Counted from the stretch's first letter, positions 17,066 to 26,651 are shown. The stretch: DNA of 64,000 bases from Thiomicrorhabdus immobilis (GCF_021654855.1 NZ_AP024202.1:310001-374000); one strand, 5' to 3'. The notes: generated by a model not told the origin, from the letters alone. Numbers and translations are program-made.

Positions 17066-18181
17066 TTAAATCTGATTTTCGGCAAAGACCTTGGGTGCGA
17101 ATTTATTGAGCAGTTTGGCAAAACAAAGCATAATCAATTTACGTTTGCATGATAAGTGGTTAATGTAAAACGCCGTGTATTCAATCGTAGGCAAACCGCC
17201 ACGAGCGCTTTTAAAATTGCCCGCCCCGGAACTCAAGTTCATCATTTTTTCAGAATCATAAGTCTCTTTTAAAAGTACCGCCATCAATAGGCGGTAAAGC
17301 CCTAGATTTTTGGGTAGGTGGGTGTCGTAGCCAACCATGGGGGTGGTGATGATCTCTTGCTGGGTAAACAAGCCAATGGAGGCGATAATCCGTTGCGATT
17401 TAGGGTCTCTAAAACTGTGGAATCTCATCAAGCCCTTAAGGTGCATTTGATAAAGATAAGCCGCGGTAAATTGTGGATTGAATGAGGAGTGTTTTTCGAT
17501 AAACAGTTGCGTAAAGCAGTGTTCAATTTCAGTAAAATCCGCTTGCTGATGTTCTTCGGGTTTAAGGTGTTGTAAATGGGTTTTCTGCAACAATTTCTGG
17601 TCACGTTTAGTGTGGCTGCGTTGCCACCATTGGCGGTCCTTATTGTCAAAAAGATACACTTGGCGGGCCGGTATCATCAGCCAGCCTTGCGCTTTTAGGT
17701 TTTTGATTAGCTGGGGGTGGTTGTATGGATTTAACGAACGTATATTAAAACTGTGATGTGGATAACGTTGTATTAAATCAGCCGTCAACTTCTGCAGGCT
17801 TTGGTTTGACCAATTTGGCGGTAAATTGGTGGAAACCAACCAGTTGTTGATGGATAAGGTTTGGTTGATTTTAGCCCATTTCAACAGTTTATCCGCCAAA
17901 CGAATCGCTCCCCAAAACAACCGGCGCTGAGTTTTGGATTGAATCAGTGGTAATTCATCTTGTGCGTAAGAGATATAGGCTGTGTAAGGAGAACAGACGT
18001 AGCTGTTGTCATACTCTTCATGGTTCAAAGTGATGGGAACAGGCTGATTATCAATGGTAAGCATGTCGATTTGAGTGTGCACATTCGGTATGGCTTTATC
18101 AAGACCTAGGTTCAGTAAGATTTCGACATAGATTCTCGATGGATGAAAGGCGTTTAAACTGTCATTGCTACTGAACATCAT
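17066..18181 (-). CDS. GNAT/FemAB-like acyltransferase-fold protein paired with BtaA
   Basis: 371 residues with no signal peptide. The second half (about residues 215-345) resembles the acyl-CoA N-acyltransferase fold of FemAB/BioF2-type proteins: HSSFNPQFTAAYLYQMHLKG, then RIIASIGLFTQQEIITTPMVGYD, then a helix GLYRLLMAVLLKETY and an SSGAGNFKSARGG segment. Reading frame and gene direction match the BtaA-like gene 5 bp upstream, so the two are almost certainly one operon. No BtaB methyltransferase is present. A role in modifying the amino group of the BtaA product, by analogy with OlsB in ornithine-lipid synthesis, is attractive but is only an inference. The family call rests on eye-level similarity and is moderate. 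Confidence 0.6.
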   Translation of the reverse strand: MMFSSNDSLNAFHPSRIYVEILLNLGLDKAIPNVHTQIDMLTIDNQPVPITLNHEEYDNSYVCSPYTAYISYAQDELPLIQSKTQRRLFWGAIRLADKLLKWAKINQTLSINNWLVSTNLPPNWSNQSLQKLTADLIQRYPHHSFNIRSLNPYNHPQLIKNLKAQGWLMIPARQVYLFDNKDRQWWQRSHTKRDQKLLQKTHLQHLKPEEHQQADFTEIEHCFTQLFIEKHSSFNPQFTAAYLYQMHLKGLMRFHSFRDPKSQRIIASIGLFTQQEIITTPMVGYDTHLPKNLGLYRLLMAVLLKETYDSEKMMNLSSGAGNFKSARGGLPTIEYTAFYINHLSCKRKLIMLCFAKLLNKFAPKVFAENQI

Positions 18182-18186
18182 GGCTT

Positions 18187-19503
18187 TTATTCACCGAACA
18201 TTAAGGTTTGTTGTGAATGTTGCATTGATTGGTTGTGTGGTTTGCGAATATAGAGATGCACACCACCATAAATCCCCGAACGGTCTTGTTTTGTCCAGGC
18301 CTGGTTGTTTTCTTGGTTGGTTTGCCATTGGTTAAGGATCTCATCGGCTAGCTTGGTTTCCAATGGTGAGGTTTCACCTGCCGTTCTAAATACCACTCTC
18401 GCATTCGGCATAGCGGTGCGATTCACCTCTTGCCAAAGTTCGGTCAATTGGCGTTCATCCATCCAGTCTTGAGCATCCAAGAACAGGTAGGCGTTTAAGC
18501 TGTTGTCCGGTAATGATTTCAAACGTTCGGTCATAGAGGTATGGCTAACCTTGACCTTGCTCTGGTTGCTTTTTAAAACCGCAAAGGCCTCTTTTTTTAG
18601 ATATCGCGGTATGGCTTTGCGGTGTTTTATGTCGTATTCGCGATTAAATGCCTGCCAAGCAAAGTAGTTTTCATCTAACGGGAAGTCGCAAGCCAATTGA
18701 CGGGCACGTTCCTTGAGTAAGTTGTGCATGCCTAACTTTGAATCTTGAGACTGTTTATCCATTTCATCAAATTGTGCCGGAGGGATGCCTAGGCTATACA
18801 TGACCATGGAACGGTTGCATAGAAACTTGAGCAATTTAGTATCAAAGATTGGCGCAACATGCTGATCAAACCCTTGTTGTTGCTCTTCTAAGGTACGCGC
18901 CTGCATGATTTTAGAAATATCATAACCTAGACGTTTTCCGGTCCAGTGAATCAAGCCGATAAAATGACCCAAAAGACCGTGCTTATAAAAACCGTTGGTG
19001 AAATACGTAATACGTTTCTTGCTCCATGGTCTTTCCTTAGACTCCCAGTATGCCAAAGTTTCATTATCCAAGTGTGGCTTGATATAAGCCTCATAGCGGT
19101 CCAGGTTCTTTAGCAGATTGGCTTTGCCGAAAAAATCAAAAAAAGCTTCTGAATTAGGTAGGTGTTCAATCGCTACCAGTTTTAATTTGATTAAAGCAAT
19201 ATGGGCTTCATTTAGGTCAACCACTTCAATCAATTCAGGTTGTTCGGTTAAGTAATTCAAAACATTGCAACCGCCAGAAGAGATAGTAAAAACGCGTGAT
19301 TGATTGTTGATTTGTAAGGCTTGAATGTCCACTTCAGGATCTTCCCAAATCTGTGGATACACCAAACGGTCAAACCAGGTGGTGAACAATCGGTCTAAAA
19401 AGCCTTTACGACTGAATATGGAGGTGTTGTTTACAGCAGAATCAAGCAACGTTTTGGTTTTAGGAGTTTGGGTAAGCGCATCAAGTGTGGTCGATGAGTT
19501 CAT
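18187..19503 (-). CDS. btaA: BtaA-like S-adenosylmethionine:diacylglycerol 3-amino-3-carboxypropyltransferase (DUF3419)
   Basis: 438 residues. DUF3419/BtaA features are visible: the N-terminal segment WFDRLVYPQIWEDPEVDIQAL, the SAM-binding TISSGGCNVLNYL and VVDLNEAHIALIKLKL, and a second Rossmann-like part ending AYLFLDAQDWMDERQLTELW. BtaA transfers the 3-amino-3-carboxypropyl group of SAM to diacylglycerol, giving diacylglyceryl-homoserine, the precursor of betaine lipid DGTS. BtaB, which adds three methyl groups, is missing nearby. A PHO-box-like triple repeat lies 79-107 bp upstream. The gene contains a near copy of the palindrome (core 18295-18304), read as NQAWT. Together with the PlcP-like gene this suggests phospholipid replacement when phosphate is scarce. 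Confidence 0.8.
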   Translation of the reverse strand: MNSSTTLDALTQTPKTKTLLDSAVNNTSIFSRKGFLDRLFTTWFDRLVYPQIWEDPEVDIQALQINNQSRVFTISSGGCNVLNYLTEQPELIEVVDLNEAHIALIKLKLVAIEHLPNSEAFFDFFGKANLLKNLDRYEAYIKPHLDNETLAYWESKERPWSKKRITYFTNGFYKHGLLGHFIGLIHWTGKRLGYDISKIMQARTLEEQQQGFDQHVAPIFDTKLLKFLCNRSMVMYSLGIPPAQFDEMDKQSQDSKLGMHNLLKERARQLACDFPLDENYFAWQAFNREYDIKHRKAIPRYLKKEAFAVLKSNQSKVKVSHTSMTERLKSLPDNSLNAYLFLDAQDWMDERQLTELWQEVNRTAMPNARVVFRTAGETSPLETKLADEILNQWQTNQENNQAWTKQDRSGIYGGVHLYIRKPHNQSMQHSQQTLMFGE

Positions 19504-19581
19504 TTTCAGCCTTCTTTAAAAGTGGTAATGACTTTTGTGGAACTTAATGAGGCTATCTTACAGATTGGTTTTTACTGCAAT

Positions 19582-19610
19582 GTGACAGTTGTGTAACGGC
19601 TTGATGACGG
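19582..19610 (-). promoter_or_regulatory. PHO-box-like tandem (three half-sites, 11-bp period) upstream of btaA
   Basis: Read on the minus strand, CGTCAT, CGTTAC and TGTCAC occur with starts exactly 11 bp apart (plus-strand 19604-19609, 19593-19598, 19582-19587). They point towards btaA. A TAAGAT hexamer 21 bp downstream could be the -10 if a fourth, weaker half-site lies between. The same architecture precedes the PlcP-like gene. Confidence 0.65.
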
Positions 19611-19649
19611 GTGTTTCAGGAGTTAACAGGCCTGGTAATCTCTAAACTG

Positions 19650-19661
19650 ACCAGGCCTGGT
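19650..19661. repeat. Iterated palindrome ACCAGGCCTGGT with a near copy 20 bp to its left
   Basis: Perfect 12-bp copy, with AACAGGCCTGGTAA starting at 19625 as a one-mismatch neighbour. Both lie in the gap between glycerate kinase and btaA, where they could terminate the glycerate kinase transcript. Confidence 0.95.
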
Positions 19662-19721
19662 GGATTATTTAGAAAGGCGGACTCGAGGTTTATTTGGCTT
19701 TATTGCGACTTGTATGGTCTG

Positions 19722-20843
19722 TTATTTCAGAATTCTCATCACAGAATAAAGGGTTTGTTGTAAAAGATAAGGGGCATTGCCCATCGCCTCAAACTCGTTC
19801 ATGATTTTATTGACGATGCTAAAAATCGCTTTGAACTCAGGTAAGTCGTCAACCGAGCAGGTCAAACTGCCGCAAATGCCGATGGTCGGTACATTATGTT
19901 GGTTGCCGAGTTCGGCGATTCGTAGGGGGAGTTTGCCAAAACGGGTTTGGCTATCAAAACGACCTTCACCGGTGAAGATGTAATCGATTTTTTCGTTCGC
20001 TAAAAGTTCATCCAACTTAAGTGTGGCGTTGATGACATCAAAACCCGGAGTCAGTTTGGCATTCAACAACCCCATAAACCCGGCGGCCATGCCTCCGGCC
20101 GCACCGGAACCCGCTTCTAAATGCACCGGTTTTCCGGTGTGTTTTTCCAGAATCTGAGCGTAGTTTTCCAGAGCTTTTTCAAGCAGTTCAAGTTGCGCTG
20201 TCTGCGCGCCTTTTTGCGGGCCAAATACATAGGTTGCACCGTGTTCACCCAATAGCGGATTGGTGACATCGCAAGCGATTTCCCACTCGATGTCCAATAG
20301 ATGTGTTGGGATTTCACCAATCTTGGCTAGGTTTTTCAATGCGGCGCCACCCAAATTAATCGGCTGGTCTTTGCTGTCTAACAATGGCACGCCTAATGCC
20401 ATTAATGCTCCGACTCCACCATCATTGGTAGCGGAGCCACCCAAACCTAAGATGATCTTTTTAGCACCTAAATCAATCGCGGCCTGAATGATTTGTCCAG
20501 TACCGTAGGTGTGGGTGTTCAAAGGGTTTAAATCTGGACGCGGAATTTTGGTAATCCCCGACGCTTGCGCCATTTCAACAATAGCGGTTTGGGTATCGGC
20601 TTGCCAGGCAAATTTAGCTTTGACCTTTTTACCGAGCGGGCCAGCCACCCAAATCGACTTTTCCTCTCCCGCATCGGCAAAAGTAAAACTCTCTACAAAA
20701 CCTTCACCGCCATCTGACATCGGGCGTGAAAACACCACCGCATTGGGGTCAAAGTTGTGAATAACCTGGGTGGCGATTTCGCAGAACTGGGAGGCGTCTA
20801 ATGAACCTTTAAAACTATCGGGAGCAATGAGATAAGTCGACAT
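19722..20843 (-). CDS. Glycerate kinase (GlxK/GarK family)
   Basis: 373 residues, the usual size. Family motifs are IAPDSFKGSLDASQF at the N-terminus, RPMSDGGEGFVESF, GLGGSATNDGGVGALMALG and EAGSGAAGGMAAGF, and FTGEGRFDSQTRFGKLP near the C-terminus. The enzyme phosphorylates glycerate, usually to 2-phosphoglycerate. In an autotroph with Rubisco this could return photorespiratory glycerate to central metabolism, but no other glycolate-pathway gene is in view. It is transcribed away from the hybrid kinase at 21080. It lies upstream of btaA on the same strand but 218 bp away, with palindromes and the btaA PHO-box between, so it is probably a separate unit. Confidence 0.9.
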   Translation of the reverse strand: MSTYLIAPDSFKGSLDASQFCEIATQVIHNFDPNAVVFSRPMSDGGEGFVESFTFADAGEEKSIWVAGPLGKKVKAKFAWQADTQTAIVEMAQASGITKIPRPDLNPLNTHTYGTGQIIQAAIDLGAKKIILGLGGSATNDGGVGALMALGVPLLDSKDQPINLGGAALKNLAKIGEIPTHLLDIEWEIACDVTNPLLGEHGATYVFGPQKGAQTAQLELLEKALENYAQILEKHTGKPVHLEAGSGAAGGMAAGFMGLLNAKLTPGFDVINATLKLDELLANEKIDYIFTGEGRFDSQTRFGKLPLRIAELGNQHNVPTIGICGSLTCSVDDLPEFKAIFSIVNKIMNEFEAMGNAPYLLQQTLYSVMRILK

Positions 20844-21079
20844 AAATAAAACCTTTTTAGCGTAAATTTACTTTGTGGTGAGTTTATATATGAATGAATT
20901 ACGCCTTTGTAATCATTTGGATGGGTTTTTAACTTAATAGATTGTGTAATGAGTCTAGGGTAATTATAAAGATTACTTTTTCTTATAAAGAAAAGATTGA
21001 TGCCGTTTTTTTAATTGACTACCAAAAATTGAATAAAAAATGGCAAAATGAATATGCTGTCATTTTTTAGGAGCAAAAC

Positions 21080-24000
21080 ATGACGTTTGCCAAAGGTTTC
21101 CTGCAAAGCTTTATTTTTGTGTTTATGGTATCGCTATTGGTGGTATTTGTTTTTTTATCTTGGTACCAAAACGATCAAGCTGTAAAAAACGCAGAAATCA
21201 TAAAAAACCAAAATCAGCAATTAATTTCTAAAGGCTATGTTAATGCTCAAAATTGGGTCAATCATATGGTACAAAATACCCTTTTTTTGGCCAGTCAGCA
21301 ATCCCTCTCTGAGTTTTCTGAAGAGAAAAGAATCTCATATCTACAAAACCAGTTCTCTTCTTTTATTAGGTACCATAAAGAGTTGATGCAAGTCCGTTTT
21401 ATCGGTAATGACGGTTTTGAAAAAGTCCGAGTGAACCGTGAAGGAGACAATATTGTAGTGGTACCTAAAAATGCACTACAAAATAAATCTCACCGTGATT
21501 ATTTTATTGAATCAAGTAAATTAAACAATCAGTCTATTTTTATTTCTGAGTTTGATTTAAATATCGAATTTGGCCGCATTGAGGTGCCAATTAAACCTAC
21601 TATCAGGATTGCTAGCCCTGTTTTTGATAAGCAAGACAATCGCATTGGTTTGATTGTTATTAATTTCAATGGGAACTATTTGCTTGAGCAATTAACGGGT
21701 ATAAATAAATTTGGAAACCAAAAACTTTGGTTGGTCAATCAAAAAGGGGATTGGCTTATTCCGCCAGATGGTGCGCGGAGTTTTGGTCGTCTGCTCGGTT
21801 TTGAGAAAGATACTGTAGAAAAAAGTTTTCCGGGATTGGCAAAGCGACTATTCTCTGACCAAAAACAAGATGGAACTTGGGAAGAGGCGGGTTACTTCAT
21901 GGAAGTCAGGCAGATCGATCTTTTAGAAGATGGTGATTTGTTGGATGAGAACTCGGTTGTGAATAAGTCAGGACATTTCGAATTGATTGCCTCATTACCT
22001 AAACCCGAGCCCTGGTATTGGCACATTTTTGAATCAGATGCAGATATCAAACTGCTTATGAACTTGTTCGTATCACAATTGCTTTTGAGTTTGTTAATCG
22101 CGTACATATGGAGTCTAAAACGCTATACCGATAAAAAATTAATGAGTCAGAATTATTTGATTCGCTCTTTCTTTGATTATTCACCACAAGCTATGTTTAC
22201 CTTTAATGAAGACGGTGAAGTCACCAGTAAAAACCATCAGTCAATCGTATTCCTTAAACTTGTTGAATTAGTGCCTGAAAATATGCCCTTGGATTTTTGG
22301 TCAACCGAAGGGCGCAAGAATATATGGCAAGAAGTTGCCTCTAAACCTAAATTAGATGTAGACACCACGAGGCAATTTTCTCTCGAATTGAGAGGTGAAC
22401 GACGTGTCTATGAATGCCAGTGTTTTGTTATAGACCGCGGGTATCATTTTTCGCCATTGATTGCGGTTACCATCAAAGACATTAGTTCGTATAAACAATT
22501 GGAAGCGGAGTTGCAAGACCAAGGCTCACAATTAAAGGCCATTTTAGATACCGCTCCCGATGCGATTATTATGTCCGATGAAGAAGGGCGCATCACTTTG
22601 ACCAATCACCGTGCCCAGGAAATTTTTAAAATAAGTGAAGAGCAATTTCTTAAAACAAGAATTGATGACTTGGTTCCTTCGCCTTCAAGTAGTATTCATC
22701 ACTCTCTTAGAGAACAATTCTATAAAAACCCCTATAGTCGTATGATGAGTGATGGCATGGTTGTCCATGCCAAAGATTCAGGAGGGCGCATATTTGATGT
22801 AGAAATCAGCTTAAATAAGGTGGTTTTGCATGGAGTGGGTTATGTATTGAGCATTGTTAGAGACGTGACTAATCGAGTTAAATTAGAGCAACAATTACGT
22901 CAAAATCAAAAAATGGAAGCGATGGGGCAATTAACAGGTGGCATTGCCCATGACTTCAATAATCTCCTAACGACTATTCAAGGCAATATCGAACTTTCCA
23001 CGATGTTACTTGAAAAATCCGAATTGAATAAAAGCAAAGTAGTTAATTGCTTAGACACCGCCATGAGTGCATCGCAAAAGGCTTCTCGATTAACGCGTCG
23101 TTTACTCAGTTTCTCCAGAAAAGAAGCTAAAAGATTAGACGTGATGCATGTTAGTCAATATTTACAGCAGGAATTGACTTTAATCCAGTCCGCTCTCGGT
23201 AAACTCATTGAGCTACACTTTTTCCCAAATAACGATATTTGGCCAATAGAAGTCGATCCTGAAGAGTTTATGTCTAGTATAGTCAACTTGGCAACCAATG
23301 CGCGTGATGCGATGGATAAAGGTGGTGACGTATTTATTGAAATGAATAATGTAAGCATTGTTGAGCAAAGTGAGAGTCTGTCGCAAAAAAATATCCCTGT
23401 TGGGGATTATGTGGTTTTAAGTTTTTCCGATCGTGGTCCTGGTATCGCTCCGGAAATTATAGATTCAATTTTTGAACCTTTCTTTACGACGAAATCAAAA
23501 AACCGCGGAACGGGGTTAGGATTAGCTCAAGTCTTTGCATTTACTAGCCAGTCGAAAGGCCATATAAGGGTCTATTCGGAGCTTGGAGTTGGAACATCGT
23601 TCAAGTTTTATTTCCCAAAAAGCAGTAAAGATTTTTCTGAGGTAATCAAGTTGCAGGAGACCTCTGAGACTCAAAACTCTGTGCCTACGCCTCCTGCAAT
23701 AGAAAGCCAGGGTTTGGAGTTGTCTAAACCGAGCGAAGTGAATCATGGTAGAGTTTTGGTAGTGGATGATGAAGTCGATGTGATGTCCGTTGCAAAAGCC
23801 TACCTTGAGTATGCAGGGTATGAAGTTGTGACCGCCGATAGTGGAAAAATGGCGTTAGAAGTCTTAGAAAAAGAGCACTTTGATTTAATTATTACCGATG
23901 TGATTATGCCAGGGATGACGGGATTTGAATTGTTAGAAGAAGTCGAAAAGCGTTTTCCTGATTTACCTAGTATTGTCTGTTCCGGTTTTTCTGAAGAGCT

Positions 24001-24115
24001 TTTGAAGCAGTACGGTGAAAAAGAAGAGGGATTGAAGGTTTTAGATAAACCTTATTCCAGAGTTCAATTAATTGGTTTGGTAGAAAAGATACTGAATTCT
24101 GAGGAGAATAATTAA
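21080..24115 (+). CDS. Hybrid sensor histidine kinase (Cache sensor, PAS, HisKA, HATPase, REC)
   Basis: 1011 residues. Membrane segments at about 10-30 and 330-350 flank a large periplasmic double-Cache-like sensor. Two PAS-like segments follow; the second (about 485-605) is clear. The H-box is GGIAHDFNNLLTTIQG (His near 623), the form used by NtrB/PdhS-type kinases, with the ATPase boxes NLATNARDAMDKGG, DRGPGI and GTGLGLAQVFAF. A C-terminal receiver (about 892-1005) has Asp in LIITDVIMPGMTG. The next gene starts 2 bp after the stop, so this kinase almost certainly partners the REC-EAL protein. A ribosome site (AGGAGC) precedes the ATG. Confidence 0.92.
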   Translation: MTFAKGFLQSFIFVFMVSLLVVFVFLSWYQNDQAVKNAEIIKNQNQQLISKGYVNAQNWVNHMVQNTLFLASQQSLSEFSEEKRISYLQNQFSSFIRYHKELMQVRFIGNDGFEKVRVNREGDNIVVVPKNALQNKSHRDYFIESSKLNNQSIFISEFDLNIEFGRIEVPIKPTIRIASPVFDKQDNRIGLIVINFNGNYLLEQLTGINKFGNQKLWLVNQKGDWLIPPDGARSFGRLLGFEKDTVEKSFPGLAKRLFSDQKQDGTWEEAGYFMEVRQIDLLEDGDLLDENSVVNKSGHFELIASLPKPEPWYWHIFESDADIKLLMNLFVSQLLLSLLIAYIWSLKRYTDKKLMSQNYLIRSFFDYSPQAMFTFNEDGEVTSKNHQSIVFLKLVELVPENMPLDFWSTEGRKNIWQEVASKPKLDVDTTRQFSLELRGERRVYECQCFVIDRGYHFSPLIAVTIKDISSYKQLEAELQDQGSQLKAILDTAPDAIIMSDEEGRITLTNHRAQEIFKISEEQFLKTRIDDLVPSPSSSIHHSLREQFYKNPYSRMMSDGMVVHAKDSGGRIFDVEISLNKVVLHGVGYVLSIVRDVTNRVKLEQQLRQNQKMEAMGQLTGGIAHDFNNLLTTIQGNIELSTMLLEKSELNKSKVVNCLDTAMSASQKASRLTRRLLSFSRKEAKRLDVMHVSQYLQQELTLIQSALGKLIELHFFPNNDIWPIEVDPEEFMSSIVNLATNARDAMDKGGDVFIEMNNVSIVEQSESLSQKNIPVGDYVVLSFSDRGPGIAPEIIDSIFEPFFTTKSKNRGTGLGLAQVFAFTSQSKGHIRVYSELGVGTSFKFYFPKSSKDFSEVIKLQETSETQNSVPTPPAIESQGLELSKPSEVNHGRVLVVDDEVDVMSVAKAYLEYAGYEVVTADSGKMALEVLEKEHFDLIITDVIMPGMTGFELLEEVEKRFPDLPSIVCSGFSEELLKQYGEKEEGLKVLDKPYSRVQLIGLVEKILNSEENN

Positions 24116-24117
24116 CC

Positions 24118-26457
24118 ATGGCGGTAAAACTACTGGTTGTTGATGATGACGATACAATTTGCGATCTCGTGGTTAATGCTTGCGACTTAATTGGTATTGA
24201 AGCGGGTAAAGAATCTAATCCATTAAGTTTATCCAAATCTCATGTTAATGATTATTTACTTTGGTTTTTAGATTTAAACATGCCCGAACGGGATGGTATT
24301 GAGGTGATTCGCTGGCTTGCTGAAAATAAATATAAAGGCATGTTGGTATTGATGAGTGGTTTTGACCGTTCTGTTTTATTGAGTGCCGAACGGCTTGCCC
24401 AAGCGCATCATTTGAATATCGTCGGCCATATAGAAAAACCTTTTAGTTTACGTAACGTACAGCTTTTAATTGAAGAAGCGGTAGAGGATTTTGAGCCACA
24501 AATATTGGATAAGCCACATTCGAATCCAAGATTGGAATTAAGTCCTTATGCCATTGAAGAGTTAATTGCGCAAAATCGTATTGTGGTTCATTACCAACCA
24601 CAAGTTGAATTAGCGACGGGGCGTTTGATTGGGTTTGAAGCTTTAGTTAGGTTAAAAACAATGGCTGGCGAACTCGTTATGCCAAATGATTTTATTGAGT
24701 TAGCTGAAAAACAAGGATTGATTCAAGCATTAACCCGGAGTGTGGTTTGTGAAGCCTTGAGTGGTTTTGAAAAAATGCTGAAAAAGTTTGCCAAACTGAC
24801 GTTATCGATAAACCTCTCGGCATTGGACTTGGAGGATAAAGGCTTGGCGAACTGGCTCGAGGAGCAAGTAAACCAGTATCAAATTATGCACAGTAAGGTC
24901 ATTTTTGAAGTCACTGAAAGTAAAGAGATTTTTGCTATTACTGATGCGTTGGATATTCTGAATAGATTACGTTTAAAGGGGTTTAATCTCTCCTTGGATG
25001 ACTATGGAACCGGTTCTGCCGTATTGAGTCAGGTACATCATTTGCCCTTGACCGAGCTTAAGATAGATCGTGCTTTTGTCAAAAATGTGTTGTTTGATGA
25101 AAAGTCACAAGTCTTGATTAAAAATGTTATTTCTATGTGTAAAGACCTACGCTTAGATGTGGTTTGTGAAGGTATTGAAAATCAACAAACTGCAGATTTG
25201 TTGGTGGGTTATGGAGCTAAAATCGGACAAGGTTATTTATATGCTAAACCAATGTCCGTTGATGATGCTTTAGAGTTAATAGAAGGTCATCAGCAGAATA
25301 TGTCGTTAGACTCGGTCTGTTTAACGAGTGGTGATGAAAGCAATATTCCGCATCAAATTTCATTGAAACCCGCTGATTTGGATGGTCAAGAGGCGGTAGC
25401 GTTTTATGAACAATCGGTCTTGTCTAACAAGCCAAATCCAAAAAGCTTCTTATCCTACTCACTGCCTTTAACCGGTAACTTTTCTTTTATTGGAATCTCA
25501 GAAAAATATGGTGCGATTTTGGCCTATTTAGAACTGTTTGCAAATCAAGGCCAAACCGATATAGGCTTAGAATTTTTTGACGATGCATCAGAATTAGCGC
25601 AATTAAAAGAGAATTTAACTCAGCGGGTTTCGGTAAACAGTTTAGGTTCGGTAGGGGCTACTTTCCCGTTTCAACATTCTGAAGAGTTTGTTGAATTTGC
25701 CAGCACCTTGAAAACGCCTATCTTAGCGCCTTTTAATGGTTGTAAGGCGTTAAGGGTTGAGACAGTGGATAATGTTTACAACATTAAAGCCGGAATTGAA
25801 CAAGAGTTAATGGCTATCGCCAAGAAATTCAATGCGAGTGGTCAACGTTCAATCATGGTTCATGCCCCTGTAAGCCTTAAACAGAATCCGGTGGAGTTTT
25901 TTAAGCAGATAAGTCATGTTGAGATTATTGAGTTTTTGCCGCAGAACGCCGAGGAAACCTTGAAAAAAATCAAAGAAATACGTCCTATCAACGTGATGTT
26001 TTTCGGTTCGGCAAAAAGCCTTTTGCAGATGGTTGAGGCACTGGAGAATGAGGAAATTAATTTCTATAGTACGTCCCTGATCGGATTTGGTACTTTGAAG
26101 AAGCTACTTATTAGAAAGCCGAAAGTCAAAGTTTGGGTCACGTCGACTATACCTGATTACCAGGGAAATGATCACACGGCAACAGAGTTTAGAAAGGTCG
26201 CACAAAAATATAATTGTCCGGTGAAGTATATAAATAGCATTTGTTACGACATGTATCTGTCGACAAAGTTTTTGCTGGAAACTTATGTAAGTAGTCACCA
26301 AGATAGAGGGGATATTGAAAGTCGTGTGGAAGGTTTTGAAAGGGCGTTAAAAAATACTTTTGGATTTGACTTAGGCATGGAATGTCCTTTGAGTTGGAAT
26401 CCTCAAAACCGTAGTTTTTCAAACGCGGTTTATTTTATAAACATAAATGAATATTGA
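24118..26457 (+). CDS. REC-EAL c-di-GMP phosphodiesterase with a C-terminal type-1 periplasmic-binding-protein-like domain
   Basis: 779 residues, no signal peptide. Residues 1-125 form a receiver domain (LLVVDDDDTIC; Asp in LWFLDLNMPERDG). Residues 140-395 form an EAL domain with intact catalytic motifs (GFEALVRL, SINLS, FEVTES, LDDYGTGSAVL, KIDRAF, CEGIE), so phosphodiesterase activity is likely. From about residue 440 to the end the sequence resembles a Leu/Ile/Val-type substrate-binding protein: SLPLTGNFSFIGISEKYGA, LEFFDDASELAQLKENLTQR, then GSVGATFPFQHSEEF and a second lobe. Such domains are normally periplasmic; here the layout puts it in the cytoplasm, as in AmiC. The gene follows the hybrid kinase by 2 bp. 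The binding-protein call is by eye and needs a fold search. Confidence 0.8.
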   Translation: MAVKLLVVDDDDTICDLVVNACDLIGIEAGKESNPLSLSKSHVNDYLLWFLDLNMPERDGIEVIRWLAENKYKGMLVLMSGFDRSVLLSAERLAQAHHLNIVGHIEKPFSLRNVQLLIEEAVEDFEPQILDKPHSNPRLELSPYAIEELIAQNRIVVHYQPQVELATGRLIGFEALVRLKTMAGELVMPNDFIELAEKQGLIQALTRSVVCEALSGFEKMLKKFAKLTLSINLSALDLEDKGLANWLEEQVNQYQIMHSKVIFEVTESKEIFAITDALDILNRLRLKGFNLSLDDYGTGSAVLSQVHHLPLTELKIDRAFVKNVLFDEKSQVLIKNVISMCKDLRLDVVCEGIENQQTADLLVGYGAKIGQGYLYAKPMSVDDALELIEGHQQNMSLDSVCLTSGDESNIPHQISLKPADLDGQEAVAFYEQSVLSNKPNPKSFLSYSLPLTGNFSFIGISEKYGAILAYLELFANQGQTDIGLEFFDDASELAQLKENLTQRVSVNSLGSVGATFPFQHSEEFVEFASTLKTPILAPFNGCKALRVETVDNVYNIKAGIEQELMAIAKKFNASGQRSIMVHAPVSLKQNPVEFFKQISHVEIIEFLPQNAEETLKKIKEIRPINVMFFGSAKSLLQMVEALENEEINFYSTSLIGFGTLKKLLIRKPKVKVWVTSTIPDYQGNDHTATEFRKVAQKYNCPVKYINSICYDMYLSTKFLLETYVSSHQDRGDIESRVEGFERALKNTFGFDLGMECPLSWNPQNRSFSNAVYFININEY

Positions 26458-26651
26458 GTTATTGTTCGGTTTATCAGGCTGATTCTTCTCTTCAATTGAA
26501 TCCCAATCCACTTTAGAGAGTTCTCTCTGATATGTCTTAATTCGCCTTCATTCGCTAGAATTTTTCAACGTCGATCATGTCGGTTTAAGATGATATCAGA
26601 TTAAGCCAACTTGAATTTACGGTTCAGATTTGTTTGAATATGTAACCAATT

